64,000 nucleotides of DNA from Dermacentor variabilis (taxonomy: Eukaryota; Arthropoda; Arachnida; Ixodida; Ixodidae), in the NCBI RefSeq assembly GCF_050947875.1, contig NC_134571.1, positions 228,604,024 through 228,668,023 of the forward strand. The letters are read 5' to 3'. This document shows, piece after piece, positions 22,795 to 33,089 of the stretch. Numbering within the stretch: the first letter of the stretch is position 1; every line of letters starts with the position of its first letter. The notes below the pieces were generated by a model. That model was not told the origin of the DNA. It worked only from the letters and a program-made list of their open reading frames with translations, and searched no databases. A program made the position numbers and the translations under genes.

Positions 22795-23118
22795 ATGTAC
22801 CGGACGCCCCGCACAAGCCGCAATTCAAGCCCGGACCGCAAAGACAACACCAGCGCCGTCCCGGAACATCGAGCAAGCCGCCGTCTTCAACAGCTGCCCC
22901 CGGAGCCCGGACTTCTAACCGAGACCAAGAAGATTGTGTCCAAGGCAACTCCAATGGCAGCCCCAGTGTCCCCCATCGTGCTGCAGCCGCCTAGGGAACT
23001 ACCGACGTTCCGCGGTTCCACATTTGAGGACCCGGAAAGCTGGCTGGAAACGTATGAGAGGGTCGCTACGTTTAACAGCTGGGCAAGCGACGACAAGCTG
23101 CGACATGTTTATTTCGCA
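22795..23118 (+). pseudogene. gag: Gypsy gag, N-terminal part
   Basis: ATG at 22795 starts MYRTPRTSRNSS. After a Pro-rich segment comes PRELPTFRGSTFEDPESWLE and RVATFNSWASDDKLRHVYF, the N-terminal capsid segment usual in arthropod gypsy Gag. The frame is cut at ~23118 by LINE D. Gag resumes at ~27693 in the same frame. The join lacks the segment expected between ..HVYFAL and ..RAQALL (about 50 codons in relatives), so DNA was lost at the insertion. Confidence 0.8.
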
Positions 23119-23497
23119 TTTATTATTTCGCAGTCTCCGAAGTCACGCAAGATATCTTTCTTCGACGTCAAGAGCCACATCATTGCCGCTGCGACGGAAG
23201 CGCCAGGGGAACCAAGGCCAAGGCATAAAAAGACGTCCCCACGAGCCTGCCGTCATTCTGGCAGTAGCAGCGGAGAGGCCTGGCACGCTGTCTAAATCTG
23301 CTGAAAACTTTTTGCAGGTTGGTTGTTTACACTTGCTGATTTATTTAGCAAACACTCATGTTAACGTACTCGGCCGCTGCTGCTGCCACGCTGGTTCTTC
23401 TGCATTTTTTATGTTCCAAGTGCTCCTAGCTGTTGTCAGTTACCCTTCCGAGAAGTATTTTCCTCTGTACCAGATAGCTGTGCTCTTAAAATACAAT

Positions 23498-24409
23498 GAG
23501 CGATCTCAGCGACACAACCTGTGCGAACTGCATGAGAGATATGTCATCTGATATCCACACATGGTGTGCTGTGAATGCTTAGGCCTTTTCCATTTGGGCT
23601 CTTGCTCCGGAGTCCCAGAGAAAACTTTTAAGTCGAAAGGAGACGACTACAAGAAATCGTGGAAATGTACACAGTGCCGAAAGTCTGAGCCAAAATGTTT
23701 CCCGTCCCAAATATGCTGAAGATACTTCTGTTGCTGCCCTGCTTCTTGAGATGAACAGAAAGCTTGACGAGCTGCTTCCCTTGAAGAAGATGGTTCACGA
23801 CCTAGAGACCTCGGTCAAGTTCATGTCTGACAAATACGATGCCATTCTTGGTGACGTAACCAGGCATGAAGGTGAGATTAAATGTCTTACCGCTAGGGTT
23901 TCAAAGCTCGAAAAAAAAAAGACGGCTCTCGTGCGCAACTGCAGCGCATTGCTTCTTCAGTAAATGACGTTGAGTACCAGAGCAGAAAGCTGAACCTCGA
24001 AGTTCATGGTCTTAAGCACGCTCGATACGAATGCCTGCTTGCAGAAATAAACGCTATCGCATCCAAACTCAAGTTAGACATGCTGAATGATCAGTTAGTT
24101 TCGGCAATCCACAGGCTGCCAGCTAGAGCGGATAAAATTCCAGCCGTCTTGATACGTTTTGCGAATCAGTCGGTTAGAGATAAGTGGTTAGAGAAAAGGA
24201 AAGCGTTTCCGGCTCTTCAATCTGGCCTACATGTGATGGAAAACTTGACAACGCAAAATAGGGCTCTACTTAAGAAGGCTAAGGAATGGGCGAAAGCGAA
24301 TGAATCCCGCTTTGTCTGGCACCGTGGTGGCAAGATCTTTATTAGGAAGGAAGAAGGAGATAGCGCCCATGTGGTAGAGAATGTATCTGATCTAAATAGT
24401 CTCAAATGA
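23498..24409 (+). pseudogene. LINE D ORF1
   Basis: Starts ATGAGCGATCTCAGC (MSDLSDTTCANC). It continues in a shifted frame with CCECLGLFHLGSCSG and WKCTQCRK, together a C-x2-C..C-x2-C..H..C..C-x2-C PHD-like finger. Next comes a coiled coil (MNRKLDELLPLKKMVHDLE..). After a frameshift at an A10 run (~23914) come EYQSRKLNLEVHG, AIHRLPARADKIPAVLIRF and FVWHRGGKIFIRKE, the FP25-like C-terminal domain common in CR1 ORF1. Nucleic-acid chaperone role by family. At least two frameshifts. Confidence 0.7.
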
Positions 24410-24438
24410 CGAGTTAATCTGCATGCCGTCAGTTCACC

Positions 24439-27279
24439 ATGTCAAGCGGAGATTGGGTATCGCCTACAGAATTACTCGACTTCATCGGTTCTGAACACTG
24501 GCTATCCACTAAATGTTTTCATTTAAACTGCCAGTCTGCTCGAAACAAACATAATGAGCTAGATGTGTTTTTTGGTAGTCTTAATTTTAAATTCGATTTC
24601 GTTATGTTATCTGAGACATGGTACAACCACAGTTCTCTTGTTTGGCATCTGCCGGGCTATCAGTGTTTCAACCAATTTAGGACTACCTCTCGAGGTGGCG
24701 GAGTTAGCTTGCTTGTTCGTGACAATATTAATGTCGACTACACCGAAGAATTCTCACGTGTCACAGATGACTACGAAGTTCTATCCTTTATCAGCGGCAG
24801 AAGCGTTTACTCGGTGTTTTATCGTCCACCTGGAGGCAATATTCCACGTTTCTTTAGCTTTCTCGAAAATTTCTTTGCATATGTCTGTACGTATAATTAT
24901 GACGTAATCTGGGGTGGTGACTTTAACATTGATCTCCTAGCTGACACGTGCTTAACTCGGGAATTTCATATCCTGCTTCAGTCGCATGGTTGCTCAAGCG
25001 TTATCTCTGTTCCAACACGAGTAACCTATGCCGCGTCAACTTGCCTGGATTTGTTTATCACCAATGTTTCAACGGCTATCATAAAAGCCGGCGTTCTTTC
25101 GTGTAACCTGAGCGACCATATGCCCGTTTTTTTTTTGTCTCAAACGATGCACTGAAATAAACGGACAGTCTTTTCCCCAGCCAAGTGATTACACCAGACC
25201 GTCTCGAAACGTTTCGCAAACAGATTCAGTTACTTGACTGGAGCGATGTATTTGCCACAGAATGTGCACAATCAGCATATGAGGAATTTCTGCGTATTTT
25301 CATCACGTGTTACCAGGAAAACTTTCCTCTGCGAACTAGACGCAAGCGATCATCGCACATTCGCAAACCGTGGATCACGGACGACCTCTTTCGCAAAATA
25401 AAGTTTAAAAACTTGCTCTATAACCAGTTTGTTAAGTAATATAACCGATTTACACATATTTAAACGCTACCGCAATAAGCTAACAAATGCGCTTCGGAAA
25501 GCCAAGGCCTCTTATGAATATGAATACTTCATGTCTTGTCAAAATGATGGTCGCAAAACTTTGAAAAAACTAAATGTTCTGTTAAACCGAGCGCCGTCGT
25601 CGCCTGCAAATATTGAGATTTTTAAAAATGGCATTATCACCCCGGATGAAGTGCTTCCTGATTACATTATTAATTTCTTTGTTAATGCAGCTGGTTCATG
25701 TGTGCACAGAAATGCCACCCTCTATGTTCAGGTCAGGTGCCCCGATAGTATATTTTTATATCCTACTACTGAGTCTGAGCTAGTCCATTTATTTTCTGAG
25801 TTACGGGATACCACGTCATGTGACATTGATGGCATACAGATTACACCTGTAAAGCACGTCTTGAACATTATATCGCCTGTTTTAACATACATTTAAAATT
25901 TCTGCCTGACATCTGGGGTATTTCCTGCCAAAATGCAGACCGCTAAAGTACTTGCACTGTTCAAAAATGGCAATAAAACTGTGATATCTAATTACAGACC
26001 CATTTCAATACTTCCAGTATTTTCAAAAGGACTTGAAAAAAAATATTTCGGCGTATTTCAGATTTCCTTGAAAAACATAACCTGTTCACTGACTGTCAAT
26101 ATGCTTTTCGAAAGGGACGGTCAACCCAGCTCGCGTTACTAACACAAAAGAAACAAATATTGCGAAATTTTGAAAACACGCCGCTCACGCTCGAGGTTCT
26201 TATCGACTTCAGTAAAGCGTTTGACTCTATTAACCATGAACTTTTGTTAAAGAAGCTAGAGTACTACGGTATTCGTGGTATTGCTTTGGATATAGTGAAA
26301 TCTTATTTAAATCAGCGGAATCAACTTATTGAAATTAATGGCATCTGCTCCCAGTTCAAGGAAGTAACAGTTGGTGTTCCCCAAGGAAGCACATTGGGCC
26401 CCCTGCTTTTCAACATATACGTTAATGACCTCGTTCTTGTCGATAGTGAACCTAAATACATCATCTATGCAGATGACACTACGCTGCTTTTTTCATCGAA
26501 CAACGTTGAAAGGCGGGTTTCAACTGCAAACTCTGTTCTTGAAAAAATACACAGATGGTCACAGGATAATGGCTTAAAAATTAACACTGACAAAACAAAA
26601 GCTATTTTATTTCAACCAAAAAAATAAAGGTGTGAGCTTAGAGACCGACATTATAATGGGTTCTTCAAGAATTGAGCTTGTTCAGTCTGCGAAGACGTTA
26701 GGTGTCTTTTTTGACAGCCATATGTTATGGACTAATCCCATCGACTTCCTTGGAGGGAAACTTGCGCAAGTAGCTGGGGCGCTCTTCAGCTTAAGACTGC
26801 TGCCACGCAAGGTCAAACTTCTTTTGCACAACGCTCTCTTCCTGAGTCAAGTACACTACTACAGCCTCGTGTGGAGTACGACGTCTGCTACAAACGTAAA
26901 ACGGTTAGTCTTGCTTCAAAAAAAGGCAATACATAGTATCTGTAATGCTCCAGTAGACGCTCACACTGCACCTCTATTCAAACAGTTGAATTTACTCACA
27001 CTGCGTTCTCTGTTGCAGTTGAGGCTGTTACTAGCCTATCGTAAAGAAGCAAAACAAAGCCAGTCATGCATCCCATCGTTAGCACAACTAACTAGAAACA
27101 GAACAGAATACAGTACATGGTCACCTGAACACTGGTATGTGCCGCACCCTCGCACTAACTATGCTCTTCAAATGTTGTACCATCGCCTACCACGCCTATT
27201 AAACACGCTTAAATGTAATAACATAGATTTCACTTCCTGTCCTGTATCGCATTTATATGAGCATTTTAGTGACATTTGA
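24439..27279 (+). pseudogene. LINE D ORF2 (endonuclease-reverse transcriptase)
   Basis: ATG 24439 lies 30 bp after the ORF1 stop, in another frame. The first segment is an AP-type endonuclease: SETWYNHS, GGGVSLLVRD, GGDFNIDL and SDHMPVF. After breaks at about 25153, 25439, 25896 and 26142, the RT follows with NYRPISILPVF, DFSKAFDSINHELL, GVPQGSTLGPLLF and the catalytic YADD. The thumb and tail run to 27279. At least five frameshifts or stops make this copy dead. Confidence 0.85.
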
Positions 27280-27692
27280 AGACGATTTAATGGGTTGTTT
27301 GTGACTGTTTTCTGAAGTAGACTGTCGTCACACATCTCAATTTGATATTAGCCTCTGTCAAATGATGTCTTATTCTTTCCTACAATGATTACTTTGTTCT
27401 ATTGCTGCTTCCTTTGCACAATACTGTACACTGTGATTGGCGTAGTTTTTATGATTTGTAATGTTTTTTTCTTTCTTTTTTTTCATTGCACTTCTGTTTG
27501 CTGGCATACTGTCTAAGCCAACTTGTCATTGTTTTTTTTCGCTTATGTATTTGTTTAGTCGGTTCTAAATCAGTGCCTGTGCCTTCTGCTGCTGCCCTCA
27601 GACCGGGTTTAAGGCCCGTCAAGTTGCTGCGAGCAACTTTTTCCTTAAATCCCCCATAAATTGTACGTTTATGGAAATAAAGGCATATTATT
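27280..27692 (+). other. LINE D 3' UTR
   Basis: T-rich non-coding tail with AAGTTGCTGCGAGCAACTTT (a potential stem-loop at ~27622) and AATAAAGGCATATTATT at the end. Gag sequence resumes directly after. Confidence 0.6.
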
Positions 27693-28607
27693 AAAAACGC
27701 GAGCCCAAGCTCTACTGGCGACCAGAGCGCAGCTGCCGAATGAGACGATCGCCATCTTCACTGAGGAAATGAACCGTCTGTTCCGCCACGCCGATCCAGA
27801 AATGTCCGAAGAGAAGAAAGGCCGCCTGCTGATGCGTGGTGTAAAGGAGGAACTTTTCGGCCCAACGATACGAAGCTCACCGACGACCGTAGAAGAGTTC
27901 CTTCGCGAGGCCACCAGCATTGAGAAGACACTCGAAATGCGGAACCGGCAATTCAACCGCCGCACGAGCTCGACAAACTACGCCGGAGTTCAGTCACTGG
28001 CCACCGACGACCTGCGCGAGACCATCAGGGCAGTCGTACGAGAGGAGCTTCAAAGTATCTTCCCTTCATCGCAACCTCAAGTGGCCACAGTCGCCGAAAT
28101 TGTCAAAAAAGTTCAGCGATCACTCGGAGTTCCCGAGTTACAACCACAGTCATCGCAGCCCAGCCAGAAGCGATGACCTACGCTGCCGTCGCCCGCCGTC
28201 AAGGTCCCCCTCCACGACCGCGCCAGGGCCCTGCAACGCCGCAATTCCGTCGACCACCGCCGCCGCCGCCAGCACGCCCACCCGTCGCTCAGCGCAGCTA
28301 CCCGAGGAAGACAGACATTTGGCGAGCCCCACACCACCGCCCGCTCTGCTATCACTGCGGAGAAGCCGGCCATGTGTACCGCCGATGCCCATATCGCGAC
28401 TTGGGACTGAGAGGGTTCGCCGTCAACGCGCCGCGTCCACACCTTGGAGAGCGCCCACGTGACATCGCCCATTACCTCGCCGCTACTCAATGGAGCCCTC
28501 GACGGCCGTCCCGTTCGCCGTCACCAGGCCGCTACCTGTCGCTGCAGCACCGACCATACACCGGCCCAGCCCGGGGCCGCTCTGCGAGCCCATATCCGGA
28601 AAACTAA
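27693..28607 (+). pseudogene. gag: Gypsy gag, C-terminal part with zinc knuckle
   Basis: Resumes KTRAQALLATRAQLPNETIA and continues with the capsid C-terminal segment (FTEEMNRLFRHADPEMSEEK). It ends at TGA 28174 and continues in the overlapping frame MTYAAVARRQG.. to TAA 28605. The second part has a Pro/Arg-rich linker and a CCHC knuckle CYHCGEAGHVYRRC (C-x2-C-x4-H-x4-C) that would bind genomic RNA. Relatives usually have this as one frame, so a single-base shift at ~28170 is likely. Confidence 0.85.
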
Positions 28608-28764
28608 ACGCAGCAACCGATGGAGGTGCGGTTGCTGTTCGTCGAACTGACGAAGATCCTCCGCGCCGACGAAGACGACAAAGAAACCATCTCGACGACC
28701 TAATAACGACACGCCGCCGTCCCGAAGAAGTCGGGAAGCCAAGACTACTCCGACGAAAGACGAG

Positions 28765-29406
28765 TTGATGACGCGACGTTCCAGCTTGAGTTCAACACGA
28801 CGCAGCCGTGATCCGACGCCAAGACCCAACTGCAACGCCAGACAAAGAACCACCGACCTCGACGTGCTTCTCGACGGCCATGCAGTCACTGCCTTAGTCG
28901 ACACAGCGGCCGATTACTCCGTAATGAGTGGACACATCGCCGCCCAGTTGAAGAAGGTTAAGACTGCATGGGAGGGCCCTCAATTTCGGACCGCTGGAGG
29001 GCACCTCATCACGCCGACTAGAATCTGCACAGCAATAATAACCATTCATAACAGGACTTACCCTGCCACCTTCGTTGCCCTCCAACAGTGTTCACGAGAC
29101 GTCATTCTCGGTATGGACTTCCTGAAGCAACACGGCGCAATCATCGATCTGAAGTCGAAGTCAATAACGCTGTCGGGAGATCGAGCGATGCCGCCGGAGA
29201 GCTCTAGTAGTCACCATGCCTTAAGTGTGCTCGAAAGTCAAGTCAGCATCCCACCTCGCCTCAGCATTGTCATATCCGTAGGCACCAAAACGCCTGCCGA
29301 CGTAGAAGGCGTCATCGAGCGTGACCAACGTCTACTGCTAGACCGTGAAATTTGCTCGCGAGAGGGATCGCTCGACTGCATGGAGGGAAAACTGAAGGGT
29401 TGCTGA
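28765..29406 (+). pseudogene. Gypsy protease
   Basis: Aspartic protease region: LDVLLDGHAVTALVDTAADY with the active-site triplet present as DTA rather than DTG/DSG, then a flap region, and ILGMDFLKQHGAIIDLKSK, the usual C-terminal signature. The frame is lost at ~29390-29406, before the RT. Confidence 0.85.
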
Positions 29407-29527
29407 CAACTTCAGCCAGGAATTCAAGCACATCAACAAGGGCACGACGATCGCGTACATCGAGGAAATTCTGGAAACCAGTAATGCGTTTGTCCTCTAG
29501 GACTCCGCCGCGTCTACCCCGACGACC

Positions 29528-30939
29528 ATGGTTCCCAAACCAGACTACGACATTAATCCAAGTCTCCCCGTGATTAAGCAACAGCAGCTCAGAAGTCTGC
29601 TCCAACGATACAAAGGCTGCTTTTCGACGTCACCGAGAATTCGACAAACACCAGTCGCGAAGCATCGCATAATAACTGAGGACAGTGCTCGACCACTCCA
29701 CCAGAGCCCTTACCGAGTTTCGCCTCGAGAAAGTGAAGCTATAAGATAACAAGTTGACGAAATGCAGCGCGACGACATCATCCAGCCGTCGAAAACCCCG
29801 TGGGCATGTCCTGTTGTCTTGGTGAAGAAAAAGGACGGCACCATACGTTTCTGCGTCGATTATCGTCGACTGAACAAAATCACAAAGAAGGATGTACACC
29901 CCCTACCACGGATAGACGACGCATTAGATCGGCTCCGCAACGCAAAATACTTCTCGTCGATGGATCTCAAGTCTGGCTACTGGAAAATAGAAGTCGACGA
30001 GAGAGAACGCGGAAAGACCGCCTTCATCACGCCAGACGGCCTCTACGAGTTCAAGGTCATGCCATTCGGACTCTGCTCGGCGCCTGCAACATTCCAGCGT
30101 GTCATGGACACGGTGTTAGCAGGACTGAAATGGCAGACCTGTCTTGTTTACTTGGATGACGTCGTCGTCTTCGCCGAAAATTTCGACTATCACCTTAGGC
30201 GGCTTGCGACAGTACTGGAGGCCATCAAGTCATCAGGGCTCACTCTGAAGCCAGAAAAGTGCCGCTTCGCTTACGATGAGCTTCTGTTCCTAGGCCACGT
30301 CATCAGCAAGTCTGGAGTTCGCCCCGACCCGCAGAAGACAGCTGCCATTGCAAAGTTCCCGCAGCCCATCGACAAGAAGGCAGTGCGTATATTTCTTGGC
30401 ATGTGTGCCTACTACAGGCGATTTGTCAAGGACTTTTCACGTATTGCTGAGCCGCTGACGCAGCTAACTAAATGTGACGTCGAGTTCAAGTGGGAAACGC
30501 CGCAGGCCGACGCATTTCAAGAACTAAAACGACGCATGCAGTCGCCGCCCGTACTTGCGCACTTCGACGAGCACGCCGATACCGAAATCCACACTGACGC
30601 CGTAGCCTAGGCCTCGGTGCCGTGCTAGTCCAGAGAAAAGATGGTCATGAACATGTGATAGCTTACGCTAGCCGGTCATTGTCAAAAGCGGAAGGTAATT
30701 ATTTTACAACCGAAAAAGAATGCCTCGCCATCGTTTGGGCTACAGCGAAATTTCGCCCGTACCTATATGGCAGGCCATTCAAAGTAATCAGTGACCTTCA
30801 CGCTTTGTGTTGGCTAGCAAATTTAAAGGATCCTTCAGGACGGCTGGCGCGCTGGAGCCTAAGACTGCAAGAATATGATGTCACTTTAACCTATAAGTCC
30901 GGACGAAAACACTGTGATGCCGATTGCCTACACTCTTAG
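29528..30939 (+). pseudogene. pol: Gypsy reverse transcriptase-RNase H
   Basis: SPYRVSPRE.. is followed by a stop codon at 29747, then MQRDDIIQPS, KKKDGTIRFCVDYRRLN, SSMDLKSGYW, FKVMPFGLCSAPATFQR and the catalytic YLDD (~30151). The connection leads to HTDAVA, a TAG at 30608 and a frame change, then RNase [37 protein letters not shown] and [13 protein letters not shown]. The open frame is cut at 30930 by the foldback element. One stop, one stop plus frameshift, and the insertion disable it. Confidence 0.9.
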
Positions 30940-31224
30940 GCAAAGTTACACCCTTTGGCTTGCCCCTTCTGCCACACAACAATAATCGTTATCTGCCTTG
31001 ATGCGTTTCCTTTCTTTAACGCTGCGAGCCCGGTACTTTCCAGTAACGAACGGCACGCGCAGTTTACACCCTTTGGAGTGCCCCTTCTGATAACGCGCGT
31101 GCCGTTCGTTACTGGAAAGTTCCGGGCTCGCAGAGTTAAAGAAAGGAAACGCATCAAGGCAGATAACGATTATTGTTGTGTGGCAGAAGGGGCAAGCCAA
31201 AGGGTGTAACTTTGCCTAAGAGTG
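30931..31224. mobile_element. 294-bp foldback element with TA duplication
   Basis: Two 130-bp arms (30931-31060 and 31095-31224) are almost perfect inverse copies, starting CACTCTTAGGCAAAGTTACA. The loop is 34 bp. It is flanked by TA on both sides (30929-30930 and 31225-31226). The surrounding gypsy frame reads D-C-L|S-R-A-P across the excised element. TA duplication suggests Tc1/mariner-type mobilisation. The loop holds a third, diverged copy of the terminal motif (TTACACCCTTTGGAGTGCCC). Mirror-image open frames on both strands are shadows. Confidence 0.9.
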
Positions 31225-31226
31225 TA

Positions 31227-32564
31227 TCACGCGCCCCCATTGACTGGCCGCCGCAAGATGACGAAGATGACTACGCCTTCCTCGGCATTTTAAGCGCAGA
31301 AGACTTCGCTGAACAGCCGCGAGCAGACCCGGCGTTGAAAAACCTCATCGAGTATTTGGAAGGGGACACCGACGTTGTCCCTAGGGCATTTAAGCGAGGA
31401 TTATCTTCGTTCTCGCTTCAAAACAACCTACTCGTAGAGAAGAACTTCGCACCAGTGCGCGCCAACTACCTTCTTGTTGTCCCGTCAGGACTTCGTCCAG
31501 AAGTATTGCACGCCCTACATGACGATCCAACCGCTGGGCACCTTGGATTCTCCCGGATGCTGTAGAGGATACAGGAAAGGTATTATTGGCCGCGCCTGAC
31601 CGCCGACGTCGCCCGTTATGTCAGAACATGCCGAGACTGTCAGCGACGCAAGACACCGCCGACAAGGCCAGCCGGATTACTACAGCCAATCGAGTCTCCT
31701 TGCCGACCATTCCAGCAGATCGGGATGCACTTGCTGGGACCCTTTCCGACGTCAATAACAGGAAATAAGTGGATCGTCGTGGCGACGGACTACCTCACCC
31801 GCTTCGCTGAAACTAAAGCACTGCCGAAAGGTAGCGCGGCTGAAGTAGCGAAATTCTTTGTCGAAAACATCATGCTGCGACATAGCGCCCCAGAAGTCCT
31901 CATCACTGACAGAGAAACGGCCTTTACAGCGGAGCTCAACCAGGCCATTCTGCAATACAGTCAGACAAGGCACAGGAGGACAACTGCCTACCACCCACAG
32001 ATTAATGGTCTCACGGAGCGGCTAAATAAGACCCTCGCCGACATGCTAGCAATGTACGTCGACGTCGAACACAAGACCTGGGATGCCGTCCTGCCGTACG
32101 TAACATTCCCTTACAACACGGCGGTGCAAGAAACAACACAGATAACGCCGTTCAAGTTAGCTTACGGCAGGAACCCGACGACGACGCTCGACGCCCTGCT
32201 GTCGCACGTAACTGATGAAGAGAATCTTGACGTCGCTACCTATCTACAGCGCGCCGAAGAAGCCCGACAGCTCACCCGTCTGCGGATCAAAAACCAGCAG
32301 CGTACCGACAGCCGACACTACAACCTCCGACGACGCTTCGTCGAGTACCAGCCCGGCGACCGTGTTTGGGTATGGACCTCGATACGCCGACGAGGACTGA
32401 GTGAGAAACTATTGCGACGCTATTTCGGACCCTACAAGGTCATCCGACGTATTGGCGCACTGAACTATGAGGTCGTGCCAGACGGCATTTCCCATTCACA
32501 GCGACGTCGCGCACCACCTGATGTGGTCCACTTGGTACGTCTTAAACCGTTTTACGGACGCTAA
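31227..32564 (+). pseudogene. pol: Gypsy integrase
   Basis: Continues SRAPIDWPP.. with the zinc-binding HHCC region (HALHDDPTAGHLGF, stop TAG 31563 in frame, then RTCRDCQRRKT). The DDE core follows: VVATDYLTRFAETKAL, VLITDRETAFTAE (the family's TDRG is TDRE here) and AYHPQINGLTERLNKT. The C-terminal GPY/F module is LLRRYFGPYKVIRRI, ending VHLVRLKPFYGR. One stop codon is the only break in this part. Confidence 0.9.
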
Positions 32565-32648
32565 CAAACTTTCCTTCTATTGTTTTTTCTTTGCTACGAG
32601 TGCTTATTTATTACTTCGTTTGTTTGCAGCATCGGGTCGATGCTTCTT

Positions 32649-32661
32649 AAAAGGGGCGTGT
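32649..32661 (+). promoter_or_regulatory. Polypurine tract
   Basis: AAAAGGGGCGTGT immediately precedes the 3' LTR. It is the usual primer site for plus-strand DNA. Confidence 0.7.
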
Positions 32662-33075
32662 TGACACGTGTACTTGTCTTTATCGGGCGACATGTTTCGC
32701 CGCCTAAAAAATGTTATCGCACAGCGCGGGACGCGCCTGCATGTATCCGAAGTTTCTGGAAAGTTATCGATGCTTCTATCCGCTATCTGTTGTCGCCGAA
32801 CCTTGTGTTATCTGATTTCATCACTTGACACGAATGGTGTAGAACTTTGTAGAAGGCATGCGGATCCCAACGGTTAGTCTGGAACGTTCGATGACTGCTG
32901 TATAAAAGCCGACGCACTTGACTCGCTGATGAGATTTTCGACGATCGCCGAGCGTGTTCGCCGCTATCGTGCTATAAGTGTAGCTTGTTTTGTGGGCACA
33001 GGTTCCCCCAACAAAAGTTAGTTTTGTCGTTCACAGTATTGCTACTGTGGTATTCAACGTCACCACGACGTGACA
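32662..33075 (+). repeat. Gypsy 3' LTR
   Basis: 414 bp, TGACACGTGTACTTG to CGACGTGACA. TATAAAA (~32902) is intact, but the poly(A) signal position reads AACAAAA. Followed by ATAT, the target duplication. Confidence 0.92.
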
Positions 33076-33089
33076 ATATACTGAAGTCG

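Larger units (their letters stand above)
23120..27692 (+). mobile_element. LINE D (CR1-like) inserted in gypsy gag
   Basis: 5' UTR from ~23120, ORF1 ~23498-24409, ORF2 24439-27279 (broken), 3' UTR to ~27692 ending GGAAATAAAGGCATATTATT. ORF1 has an N-terminal PHD-like zinc finger and a C-terminal domain of the baculovirus FP25 type. ORF2 has an endonuclease and RT. The arrangement fits the CR1 group. Unlike LINEs A-C, ORF1 has no 2A motif and ORF2 has its own ATG in a different frame. No clear target duplication. Confidence 0.85.
22355..33075 (+). mobile_element. Ty3/gypsy LTR retrotransposon, interrupted and decayed
   Basis: Complete outline: 5' LTR, gag, protease, RT, RNase H, integrase, PPT, 3' LTR in gypsy order, flanked by the 4-bp duplication ATAT (22351-22354 and 33076-33079). 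Removing LINE D (~4.57 kb in gag) and the 294-bp foldback in pol leaves about 5.9 kb, a usual length for the family. Gag and pol carry several frameshifts and stops, so this copy is inactive. It is inserted into LINE A. Confidence 0.9.

Noticed and set aside
30946..31209. Mirror-image ~84-codon ORFs on opposite strands
   Set aside because: Shadows of the palindromic foldback element.
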